Shown: positions 9,001 to 16,322 of the stretch, one piece after another
Layout: every line of letters begins with the position of its first letter
Position numbering within the stretch: the first letter of the stretch is position 1
Source of the DNA: Methanosarcina sp. UBA5
GTDB taxonomy: Archaea; Halobacteriota; Methanosarcinia; Methanosarcinales; Methanosarcinaceae
Length of the DNA stretch: 54,002 bases
Direction: 5' to 3'
Assembly: GCF_002505485.1 (NCBI RefSeq)
Contig: NZ_DAVG01000019.1
Span: 1 to 54,002, forward strand
Notes under the pieces: model-generated
Told to the model about the DNA's origin: nothing
Database searches by the model: none
What the model saw: only the letters and a program-made list of their open reading frames with translations
Made by a program: the position numbers and the translations under genes

Positions 9001-11761
9001 AGCCAGCCAGGTCAGGCCCGAAGATGCGGTTGGAGCTCTTCTGCGCGGAAATCAGGTAGTGGTAATGGGGGACTCAAAACAGCTTCCGCCAACCGACTTT
9101 TTCGATACCGTGCTTGACTCTCCGGAAAGTGAGCCAGATGACTGCGTTACAGCCGGGGATATGGAAAGTATCCTGAATGTGTGCAAACGCAGTTTCCCGG
9201 TAAAGACTCTGCGCTGGCACTACAGGAGCAGGCATGAGTCCCTGATCGCAATTTCAAACCAGGAGTTTTATGACAACCGCCTCTATGTTTATCCCTCTCC
9301 CATGCAAAAAGATGAAAAACTCGGGCTGAAATTTGTGCATCTTCAGGATGCGGTTTATGACAGGGGCAAAAGTGGAGTAAACAGGTTAGAGGCAAGAGCC
9401 GTTGCAAGGGCAGTTTTCGAACACTTCAGTAAGTATCCTGATAAAAGCCTTGGGGTCGGGACTTTCAATATAAAACAGCAGGAAGCTATCCAGGAAGAAA
9501 TTGAGGCTCTGCTTAAAGTAAACCCGGGATTTGACTTTAATTCGGGAAACGGAAAAGGCGAGCACTTCTTTGTTAAGAATCTTGAGACTATTCAGGGCGA
9601 TGAAAGGGATGTTATACTGTTGAGTGTGGGTTTCGGCTTTGACGGCAACCGAAAACTTTCCCTTAACTTCGGCCCGCTTAATCGCGAGGGAGGGGAAAGG
9701 CGTCTGAATGTTCTTATTACGCGGGCTAGGGAAAAATGCGTTGTTTTTGCAAATTTTACGTCAAGGGACCTGAAACTGGATGAAAACTCACCTTTCGGGC
9801 TCCGGGCCCTCAAAGTCTTCCTTGAGTTCGCAGAGAGCGGCAGGCTCCCCTTACCTGCATACCGCAGGGAAAAACTTGACTCCCCTTTCGAAGAGACTGT
9901 TTTCAATTTCCTGACAGAAAACGGCTGCGAAATCCACAGGCAGATCGGCTGTGCAGGGTACAGACTTGACCTTGCAGTCCCTGATCCCACTAATCCAGGG
10001 AGGTATGTGCTTGGAATCGAGTGCGATGGAGAAAGCTATTATTCCCTGCAGGTTGCACGGGACCGCGACCGCCTGCGCCAGCAGGTTCTTGAAGGGCTGG
10101 GCTGGAAGATCTACTGTGTCTGGTCAACGGACTGGTACTTGCATCCGAAAGAGAGCAGGGAAAAGCTGCTTGAAGCTGTGAAGGGGGCTGTGAAACAGGC
10201 AAAAGTGCAGGCAAAATCCAAAATCAAACCTGAAGTTTCGAGGATTAATGAGCCGTCTGACTGGGCCGAACCTGTTAATCGAAGTCCTGTAGGAAGATTT
10301 TCTCGTTCTCCTGCAAATCCGGTTTTATCCATAGTTCCGGTTTTGCCTGCAGTGAGTGTGGCGAGAGAAGGTGAGAACGAACTTGAAACTCGATTTTATG
10401 ACAGAGTCTGCCTTCCGGAAACTTTTGAAACCGAATTTCTTCCAGAGCCCTCCTTTGAAGCCGAAGCTGAAGAGCTCTATTCAGGCTCGTTTTTTAAACT
10501 GGAAGAAGGAATTACAGTCCAGTCAGGCACGGATTTCCTGCCAGAAATGGATATAAAAGCCAGGTCGATGGCTCTGGCGGCCAATGAAAACTCCCGCAAG
10601 AAGCCTGTAAGAAGGTCAAAAAAATCAAAACTCCTTAAATTCAGTGTAGATCCCCGCTCGAAGGAAAAAGAAACCGAATTGATACCTGAGCCAGAGCCAG
10701 AGAAAGTCAGTTTTTTCCAGGCTTACCCTGAGATTGATTTCAGTGCATGCCCTGAAAAGAAAAAAAAGCGCAAGCGGATTAATGAGTTTGCATATATTTA
10801 CGGCTCAGGAAGCTATTTTGAACCCGAGCCGGACTCCGAGGAAGACAATTATACAGGCGGGGACGACAGTTATGCTGGGGTATGGGACTCAGAAACTCAA
10901 CTCGGGCCAGAAGCCGAACCTGTAATTGAGCCCTACATAAAAAGGAGATCTAAGACTCAGATAACTGAGCTTGCTCTCGGATGTATGTTTGAGGCTGAAA
11001 CCAGAATTCCAAAGAGACCGCTATCTTCAGCCCCGGCTGAAAAAGCAGGGAAGTTCCCTGAAGAATCCGATACTGGAAGTTCCTTGGAACTCAGGACCGA
11101 TAATACCGGACGGAGAAATGTTGAAATCCCGGACATTCCAAGAAAAAAGCCTGAACCGGATATTTCAAAAAAAGAACCTGAAAAGATGTCCGGAAAAACC
11201 AATTCGTTCGAAGCTGCCATACCACTTTATCAGGCCTGCCTTTCCTCAGGACTTCCTCAAATAGGCGATCTTTCGGATGTTTCGGATGAGCAGCTTGAGG
11301 AAGCAATCATACGAATTATAAAGTGTGAAGGCCCGATTCATGCAGAACTCCTGCCGCAGCGGATAAAATCGCATACAGGAATTCCTCGCATTTTCGGGAA
11401 AATCAAGCAGCGGATATTTGAGATTGCAGTTCTTGCCGAAAGTTCCGGAAAAATCCGGATCAAAGGCGAGTTCTACTGGCCAGTTTCGGAACCTGCCTGT
11501 CTCCTGCGTAGGCGTGAAGGAGACGCATCTGCAAAAGTCGAGTGGATCTGTGACGAGGAAATAAAAGAAGCTATTTGTTTTGTCCTGAACAGTCAGTATT
11601 CAACTCCTCTTGAAGATCTTATTGTCCAGACTTCGAGAGTGCTCGGGATAAAAACCACACGCAAAAACACAAAGGAACGAATTGAAAAACTTGTACAGGC
11701 AGCAATAGAAAACGAAGAACTGACTCTCATGCCTAATAAAATGATTTATTTTGTTGAATGA
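6098..11761 (+). CDS. DUF4011 helicase with Vsr-like nuclease and DUF3320 domains
   Basis: This 1887-residue protein begins with the DUF4011 sequence LEALRQNLLDLSLQNNLLNY. A superfamily 1 helicase core follows: Walker A GPPGTGKS at residues 330-337, Walker B DEAS at 967-970, then GDSKQLPP, a YRSRHESLI segment and a C-terminal motif VLITRAREK. A restriction-endonuclease-like domain (MTES_1575/Vsr type) follows, with DLAVPDP (Asp1291) and ECDG (Glu1308) as likely metal ligands. About 330 acidic, Glu/Pro/Lys-rich residues then link to a C-terminal DUF3320 region. DNA or RNA unwinding coupled to cleavage is the expected activity, probably in genome defence or repair. A TTG at 6014 would add 28 hydrophobic residues; ATG 6098 is preferred because DUF4011 proteins start close to this motif. 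No convincing ribosome binding site precedes either. It stands alone. Confidence 0.85.
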   Translation: MVDVVKELEALRQNLLDLSLQNNLLNYRPSQKRTISIIGRKPEEIYALFVLQEKSMRFRATAQLRKGRKTGNGEEDEASEKEKRLLKTIGKILVSEDKPQTSHSETFLGTPDDSETLNKKLFYVFNQANSIFEEQGYPVLYLTLGFLQWSDSRLAIKNPKAPLLLIPVELKRIGKGRIFSIQWTGDEIFTSITLQAKMKEFGISLPEFEMPEEASGIEEYFRAVFGEIHGKRGWKLLPEICLDLFNFKKFVMYKDLDPATWPEDMSPADHPLIREVFNPEDIECEVSGFLEEEVDLKLPAKNTYQIMDADSSQIAVIEDVKAGKNLVVEGPPGTGKSQTIANTIAELMAQGKSVLFVSEKMAALQVVKSRLDSSGLGELCLEIHSNQTRKKAVLEELEKTLNREAPAPINPERDINELEKLKHELNQYALSLEEPSGKLYPSLYTLYGIREKTRAYFESKDLKMPAYKFQEPETWDPEAWADAEALLEKLGQVLPFLWPVRKNPWYGCDPGLVLPSDLGEIGALTDECAAAFEALETAIKTLNDLSATSKPTILEGIATVINAAKFLENSKPLPEKMLQNSEWESENSKAEADALISKLRQSFELKTFVDKTFHPEVFDLDTSKFEELSGNGLLKLVNLKYRKLKKEISACYISRVPFWDSNILLDLASLYKYKTLRLELENSGTEGKKYFGDYWKGFESDPTLLEKYSQWIILFRQYLKEGTLTDSSFRLIETGIDISALESAVIHVLAATQEFLEVFKRVGVRIGADFGKMCPNGLEGAKLNLLKVRVTRWKNETSSLVFWSQYLGYRQACLETKAAPIMEDLESGKLAVCDAIPAFEGNYAEILLNRAFRERPALSTFIRELHEGKLGKFRKLDKKVLLENRKRIACSAYEETPKLTSGASRASEAGILLNEFNRKRGHMPIRTLMTKAGGLIQKIKPCFLMSPLSIAQYLDPRSTRFDVIIFDEASQVRPEDAVGALLRGNQVVVMGDSKQLPPTDFFDTVLDSPESEPDDCVTAGDMESILNVCKRSFPVKTLRWHYRSRHESLIAISNQEFYDNRLYVYPSPMQKDEKLGLKFVHLQDAVYDRGKSGVNRLEARAVARAVFEHFSKYPDKSLGVGTFNIKQQEAIQEEIEALLKVNPGFDFNSGNGKGEHFFVKNLETIQGDERDVILLSVGFGFDGNRKLSLNFGPLNREGGERRLNVLITRAREKCVVFANFTSRDLKLDENSPFGLRALKVFLEFAESGRLPLPAYRREKLDSPFEETVFNFLTENGCEIHRQIGCAGYRLDLAVPDPTNPGRYVLGIECDGESYYSLQVARDRDRLRQQVLEGLGWKIYCVWSTDWYLHPKESREKLLEAVKGAVKQAKVQAKSKIKPEVSRINEPSDWAEPVNRSPVGRFSRSPANPVLSIVPVLPAVSVAREGENELETRFYDRVCLPETFETEFLPEPSFEAEAEELYSGSFFKLEEGITVQSGTDFLPEMDIKARSMALAANENSRKKPVRRSKKSKLLKFSVDPRSKEKETELIPEPEPEKVSFFQAYPEIDFSACPEKKKKRKRINEFAYIYGSGSYFEPEPDSEEDNYTGGDDSYAGVWDSETQLGPEAEPVIEPYIKRRSKTQITELALGCMFEAETRIPKRPLSSAPAEKAGKFPEESDTGSSLELRTDNTGRRNVEIPDIPRKKPEPDISKKEPEKMSGKTNSFEAAIPLYQACLSSGLPQIGDLSDVSDEQLEEAIIRIIKCEGPIHAELLPQRIKSHTGIPRIFGKIKQRIFEIAVLAESSGKIRIKGEFYWPVSEPACLLRRREGDASAKVEWICDEEIKEAICFVLNSQYSTPLEDLIVQTSRVLGIKTTRKNTKERIEKLVQAAIENEELTLMPNKMIYFVE

Positions 11762-12076
11762 GATGGATTTTTCAGAAGATCGGATTTTTCTAAAAAATTA
11801 TCGCTTTCTTTAAAATCTTAATTCCTGATTATAATTTTTCACTTTTTTCTTCATTTTATTAGTTTTAGAAACTTTATAATTTTCTGGCATCATATTTTCG
11901 GCTCAATATTTTCCCATTACTTTGATATGTTTAGATCCACCGTGTCGCAAAAGCATCAAAACGCAATCATCCTGTATCAGTGGACAACCTGCAATTTGAA
12001 GAAGATATGTATTGACCTTAATTTTTGTGCTAAAAAAGGATAGACTTTAAAGTAACCTCCGTGATACTCATAATCT
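11762..12076. other. Spacer without recognised features
   Basis: AT-rich and T-rich just after the helicase gene, which may help termination. No ORF with a ribosome binding site, RNA gene or clear repeat was seen. Confidence 0.5.
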
Positions 12077-12352
12077 ATGAAATTCACACTTGATTACACA
12101 AATATGACAGCCCGACAACTAAGGTTTAAAGGCAACCTCCATGAGTTTTGGCTCGGTATGAATGCTGAGTCCGAGCATGGCAATTTAAATTCGCGAACCG
12201 ATATTACATTCAAAAATACCATATTAACCGCCAAAAATCCGCGAATAAACATTAAATTCAACGAGACTATCTTAGCTGCTAAAATCACCATTGCCCATCT
12301 CAACAAACAGCCGGATTATTACTCACGGCTGCTGAAAACAGAAACTAAATGA
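12077..12352 (+). CDS. Hypothetical 91-residue protein with an internal repeat
   Basis: I do not recognise this protein. It contains two adjacent 16-residue units, RTDITFKNTILTAKNP and RINIKFNETILAAKIT (about residues 43-74), which look like a duplicated beta-rich motif. There is no signal peptide or membrane segment. The ATG at 12077 lacks a clear ribosome binding site. It lies alone between the large helicase and a region of gene remnants, so it may be a real small gene or a chance ORF; the internal repeat with conserved Ile/Phe spacing favours a real or recently real gene. Confidence 0.35.
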   Translation: MKFTLDYTNMTARQLRFKGNLHEFWLGMNAESEHGNLNSRTDITFKNTILTAKNPRINIKFNETILAAKITIAHLNKQPDYYSRLLKTETK

Positions 12353-12709
12353 AGGCGCGAGAATTGTTTGATTAGATTCTTTTTGTGCCTTCGAAAGTGA
12401 TAATGCCTGCTTTGTGGTTCATAGGGATAATAAAGCATAGATGGAACTAAGCTTCTGATTATCCTGCAGGCTCCACCCTGGAGCCAACTTAACATCAACT
12501 ATCTAATTAAAGAAAGTATGACCTTTTATAATAATAAACGGATTATATAATTATTCTTTTTTATAACATAAACAGGTTCATAATTTGGCGACCAAGAAAC
12601 AGAAGGCAGCAAAAACAAGCTAAGAATGATAAAGAAACGAACGACTAAAGAAACAAGATAAGAAAAGAAAAGGGAAATAAAAATAGGGGACTTAAATCAA
12701 GCCTTTATT
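12353..12709. other. Purine-rich spacer
   Basis: A small inverted repeat GGCTCCACCCTGGAGCC lies at 12470-12486. From about 12590 to 12695 the plus strand is strongly A/G-rich. No gene is seen. Confidence 0.5.
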
Positions 12710-12961
12710 TCAGTTGAATACCCCGCTAGCTTGCTGCGGGGTGCGCCACCACAACTTTGATTTTAGATTTTTCAGTTTATCTAAAAGCCAATTTGGAGGA
12801 GTTTCAGTGATAATCTCTTTCCTTCTCCCTCTATCCAACAATTCAACCTTTCTTAAAACTGTACATTCAATTTTCTTTTTGTCATAATCTTCTGGGATAG
12901 ATGTAAAACCGAAAGCTAGTACAATGTCTAGCCACACTTTCGTATATATATTGATGTTCAT
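12710..12961 (-). CDS. Hypothetical protein truncated by a transposon-end repeat
   Basis: The 83-residue ORF is not recognised. Its first 65 or so residues are a plausible soluble protein (LDIVLAFGFTSIPEDYDKKK, then ECTVLRKVELLDRG), but the C-terminal residues are encoded by the hairpin repeat at 12721-12766. This suggests an older, longer gene whose 3' end was replaced when the repeat inserted. The ATG is at 12959-12961. A gene remnant on the same strand lies immediately upstream. It may no longer be functional. Confidence 0.35.
   Translation of the reverse strand: MNINIYTKVWLDIVLAFGFTSIPEDYDKKKIECTVLRKVELLDRGRRKEIITETPPNWLLDKLKNLKSKLWWRTPQQASGVFN
12718..12766. repeat. IS200/IS605-like end repeat, copy 1
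   Basis: ATACCCC, a hairpin (CCCCGCTAGC/GCTGCGGGG), then GTGCGCC and CAACTTTGATTTT. The same order of elements recurs at 28988-29036 and, degraded, at 46132-46178. Subterminal hairpins of this kind are typical of IS200/IS605 ends; no transposase gene is next to this copy. Confidence 0.5.
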
Positions 12962-12985
12962 ATCCCAGATTTTGCGATAGACTGG

Positions 12986-13144
12986 CTAAGAAGGTCTATA
13001 TGAGTCCAGTTCATCGCCGATTTTCGCAAGCACCAAATCCAGCACCTGTTTTTTTAGAAGCTCTGGATTTACCGTTGGAGCCACTCCTATAGTGAAAAGT
13101 CCTGCGTTCTTAGCAAGTTGCATATCACCTTTTCCATCCCAGAT
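12986..13144 (-). pseudogene. HAD-family hydrolase C-terminal remnant
   Basis: The minus strand encodes IWDGKGDMQLAKNAGLFTIG followed by VAPTVNPELLKKQVLDLVLA and a stop at 12986-12988. The G-D-x-x-x-A-K-x-A-G-x-x-x-I-G-V pattern is HAD motif 4 and its following strand, where a phosphatase would have (G/D)D and an AAKxAG helix. No start codon or upstream HAD motifs are present, so this is the tail of a lost gene. Confidence 0.45.
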
Positions 13145-13563
13145 TTAGTGCATCGGTTTCAAATTATGGAACTAGAACTGAACTTTGAAATCAATACTGG
13201 TCAATGAGTTCCCCATAAATGCCTACAAATAGGCACGGATAAACACGAATTGAAACCACCTTGTTTTATCTATGGTTTGTTGAATATATATGGAATCGAT
13301 GCACCAGTAATCTTTATTTAGTTTTATTTTATAGAACAAAAAGCTTCTGAGATTATCTAATAATTAATTTGAAAATCACAGAAATTAGTTTAGTAGAAAC
13401 TTCGAAGTGGCTTAAAAATACTATTGTAAAGGGCTTTGTTTCAATTTGCTGTCAATTTCAAGTCCAGTTTCCTTCTATTATTTGGATTCAAATTTGACGA
13501 GCATGACTTTGGTTTCAGAAATTCCTTAAGTTACAATTTCACATATAAGCTGAAACACAGTTT
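13145..13563. other. Spacer upstream of the glycan cluster
   Basis: A small hairpin TGCCTACAAATAGGCA lies at about 13219-13234. The rest is AT-rich; it should hold the promoter of the operon that starts at 13579, but no TATA box is clear. Confidence 0.4.
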
Positions 13564-13578
13564 AGGAGAAAACGGTAA

Positions 13579-14520
13579 ATGTCCGATAAATTAGATCTCT
13601 CAATCGTAATCCCGGTTTGTGATGAAGGAGAAAACGTAGGGGAATTATATAATGAACTGCGTGGAGTTCTTTCCGGATTGGGAAAAAAATACGAGATTAT
13701 TTTCGTAGATGATGGATCTAGGGATGATACTTTTAAAAAATTAAAGACAATCAAAGATAGCGCAGTTAAGATTATAAGGTTCCAGAGGAACTATGGAAAA
13801 GCTGCGGCTCTCTCCTGCGGGTTCAAGAAATCACAGGGAAATTTTGTTATTACCATGGACGGAGATCTGCAGGACGATCCCAAAGAAATCCCGAGATTTC
13901 TTGAAAAATTAGAAGAATATGATATGGTTTCAGGTTGGAAGAGTAAAAGGCAGGATCCTGTCTCAAAAACTATTCCCTCAAAATTCTTCAATGCATTGAC
14001 TCGATGTATCACAGGAGTCAAAATTCATGACTTCAACTGTGGATTCAAAGGTTATAGAAATTATGTCGTAAAGAATGTAAGATTATATGGAGAGTTCCAT
14101 CGCTATATTCCAGCTCTAGCTCACTGGAAAGGATACACTGTTGGAGAAATCGAAGTCGAACACCATCCCAGAGTTCATGGAAAATCAAAGTATGGAGTTG
14201 AAAGGCTTTTTAAAGGCTTTCTGGACCTGATTACAGTCACATTTTTGAATTTATACAAGAAAAGACCCCTTCACATCTTTGGAGGTATGGGCTTTTTACT
14301 TATATTCTCAGCAATAATCATAAACCTGAACTTGGTCTCCCTATGGTTCAGGGGCATCAGGATAGGAGACAGGCCTCTGCTTATGTTGAGCATATTACTC
14401 ACGGTGCTTGGAGCTCAATTTGTTTCCCTTGGCCTTATAGGAGAACTGATCACAAACTCGAGAAACAACGATGACTATATTATAAAGTACGATAGCTATG
14501 AACTGGAAAACGGCATGTAA
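13579..14520 (+). CDS. Family 2 glycosyltransferase, dolichyl-phosphate sugar synthase type
   Basis: The 313-residue protein has a GT-A catalytic domain: LSIVIPVCDEGENVGELYNE at the N terminus, VDDGSRDDT near residue 43, the DxD-type segment TMDGDLQDDPKEIP near residue 92, and FNCGFKGYRNYVV near residue 150. Two C-terminal hydrophobic hairpins (residues 230-290) anchor it, as in GtrB/DPM-like enzymes that move a sugar from a nucleotide donor onto polyprenyl or dolichyl phosphate at the cytoplasmic face. The ATG at 13579 follows AGGAG (13564-13568). It overlaps the next gene by 23 bases, so the two are translationally coupled; the partner is a UPF0104-type membrane protein. Confidence 0.88.
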   Translation: MSDKLDLSIVIPVCDEGENVGELYNELRGVLSGLGKKYEIIFVDDGSRDDTFKKLKTIKDSAVKIIRFQRNYGKAAALSCGFKKSQGNFVITMDGDLQDDPKEIPRFLEKLEEYDMVSGWKSKRQDPVSKTIPSKFFNALTRCITGVKIHDFNCGFKGYRNYVVKNVRLYGEFHRYIPALAHWKGYTVGEIEVEHHPRVHGKSKYGVERLFKGFLDLITVTFLNLYKKRPLHIFGGMGFLLIFSAIIINLNLVSLWFRGIRIGDRPLLMLSILLTVLGAQFVSLGLIGELITNSRNNDDYIIKYDSYELENGM

Positions 14521-15391
14521 AATCGTGGTTACTTCGGGTTTAATGCTTTACCTTATAGTCAAACTTGACCTGAAGACAATCTACGAGACTTTTACGCAAA
14601 TGAATATGGCATTGCTTTCTCTCTCATTACCTTTTATTGCACTGATGTATCTGATAAAAGCAAGAAAATGGCAGGATCTGCTCAATTGTATAAATGTTCA
14701 AATCCCCGTAAAACGATCACTTGAAATAATCTTAATAGGCAATTTTTACGGAGCTCTTACTCCAGGCAGGGCCGGAGAAGTTTCAAGAGCTTTTTACTTA
14801 GATGCTGAGAGCTCCAGAAGCATACCAACCGTAGTAATGGACAGAATTATAGATATGATCTGTCTTCTGGTTTTGAGTGTACTATCCATAGCTTTCTTTT
14901 TTAAGGATAGAAATCTAATCTATTTAATGACGCCGATGATAATGATTTTTATCGCTGGCATATTCGTCATAACAAATGAAAAGATCGTAACTCTTATTTT
15001 TGGGTTATTTTCGAAAAAAAGTGAATTCAAAGAAAATTATATTAAAACGATAAAAGAAATCACTGGAAATAAAAAAGCTATTTTTTCTGTTTCTGCATTA
15101 ACTCTTGGATATTATTTGCTGAATTTACTTGTATACTGGATAGTTATAAAATCCTTAAATCCCTCATTAAACAGCTTACTTACCTTTTCTCTTCCAATAG
15201 TAGTAGTTCTGGGTAATTTTCCAATTTCGATATCAGGATTTGGAGTTAGAGAATTTGTAAGCGTTACAATATTCAAGCTATTGAATGAAAGTTCTGCATA
15301 TGGGTTCTCCTGCTCTATAGTTCTATATTTCTTGACTACGCTATTACCAGCAATATTTGGATTCATGCTTACTTTTCGAAAAAAACCTTGA
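14498..15391 (+). CDS. UPF0104/LPG-synthase-TM family membrane protein
   Basis: The 297-residue protein has about eight membrane segments and the family features: RKWQDLLNCI near residue 50, GNFYGALTPGRAGEVSRAFY near residues 77-96, and VMDRIIDM near residue 109. A late FPISISGFGVREFVS segment is also typical. Members span the membrane domain of lysylphosphatidylglycerol synthase and the C-terminal domain of haloarchaeal AglD. In this setting a role in flipping or handling the lipid-linked sugar made by the upstream GT2 is likely, but is inference. The ATG is inside the GT2 gene, so synthesis is coupled. Confidence 0.8.
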   Translation: MNWKTACKIVVTSGLMLYLIVKLDLKTIYETFTQMNMALLSLSLPFIALMYLIKARKWQDLLNCINVQIPVKRSLEIILIGNFYGALTPGRAGEVSRAFYLDAESSRSIPTVVMDRIIDMICLLVLSVLSIAFFFKDRNLIYLMTPMIMIFIAGIFVITNEKIVTLIFGLFSKKSEFKENYIKTIKEITGNKKAIFSVSALTLGYYLLNLLVYWIVIKSLNPSLNSLLTFSLPIVVVLGNFPISISGFGVREFVSVTIFKLLNESSAYGFSCSIVLYFLTTLLPAIFGFMLTFRKKP

Positions 15392-15476
15392 AATTTCAAT
15401 GAGTCAGGTAGAATTATTAAAAAAGATCTTGAGACCAATTAAGTCAAAATTATTGGCGAGAAATTGAAACAAATTC

Positions 15477-15580
15477 GGTTATTAAGAATTAAAATATTAA
15501 ATTCAGCTATTAGGAATTAAAATATTAAATTCGATTATTAAGAATTAAAATATTAAATTCGATTATTAAGAATTAAAAAC
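15477..15580. repeat. 28-bp tandem repeat, 3.7 copies
   Basis: Units at 15477-15504, 15505-15532, 15533-15560 and a partial 15561-15580. Each is close to GATTATTAAGAATTAAAATA followed by TTAAATTC. It fills the spacer just before the methyltransferase gene. Confidence 0.85.
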
Positions 15581-15603
15581 ATATTTTAGACAGGTGGGGC
15601 TAA

Positions 15604-16182
15604 ATGGACCAGAGTAGAAATTACAAAAAATACAATTCTAAAAATCCGCTTATGGGGATAGTGATATCCAACTTCATGAAAAACTTACAGGAAACTGCAG
15701 TCCCTTTGGAAAATATAAATAATGTCATTGATATAGGCTGTGGGGAAGGTTTTGTCATTAACTGCCTTGATTATCCAAAAATAACAGGTGTTGATATTTC
15801 CAGAAACGCTCTGAGAATTGCAAAAGAGAAAAATCCAGAATGTGATTTTTGTTCAGGTAGCATATATGAAATTTCTTTTAAAGAAAACAGTTTCGATCTT
15901 GTTATAGCTACAGAAGTACTGGAACACCTAGAAAAACCGAAATTAGCCCTTCAGGAGATCCGACGAATATCTAAAAACTACTGTATTCTCAGCGTGCCTA
16001 ACGAACCATATTTCCGTGCAATGAATTTTTTCCGGGGCAAAAATTTTACACGTTTTGGGAATGATCCTGAACATGTCCAGAACTGGAGTTCAGGAAAGTT
16101 CGTGAGTTTAATAGAAACCTATTTTGATGTGCTGGAGGTCCGAAGGCCGTTTCCATGGACTATGGTTCTATGTAAAAAGTAA
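15604..16182 (+). CDS. Class I SAM-dependent methyltransferase
   Basis: The 192-residue protein has the Rossmann-type methyltransferase motifs: motif I VIDIGCGEGFVIN (about residues 41-53), the acidic end of strand 2 at ITGVDISRNAL, and FDLVIATEVLEHLEKP (about residues 98-113) as motif IV and post-motif. This is the ubiquinone/menaquinone-type Methyltransf_11 fold, common in surface polysaccharide clusters. No membrane segment is present, so it acts in the cytosol. The ATG at 15604 follows GGTGGGG. Lying between two membrane sugar-handling genes on the same strand, it may methylate a sugar or lipid carrier, which is inference. The substrate cannot be read from the sequence. Confidence 0.85.
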   Translation: MDQSRNYKKYNSKNPLMGIVISNFMKNLQETAVPLENINNVIDIGCGEGFVINCLDYPKITGVDISRNALRIAKEKNPECDFCSGSIYEISFKENSFDLVIATEVLEHLEKPKLALQEIRRISKNYCILSVPNEPYFRAMNFFRGKNFTRFGNDPEHVQNWSSGKFVSLIETYFDVLEVRRPFPWTMVLCKK

Positions 16183-16322
16183 ATTATTAAAACAGTACTA
16201 TTATTAAAACAGTAATATTAAAATTTAGTTATTATTAAATATATTTATTATTAAAAATTACTTATTATGAAAATTTAGTTTAAATAATATAATAAATATT
16301 CTGAAAAACGGGAGACGACTTC

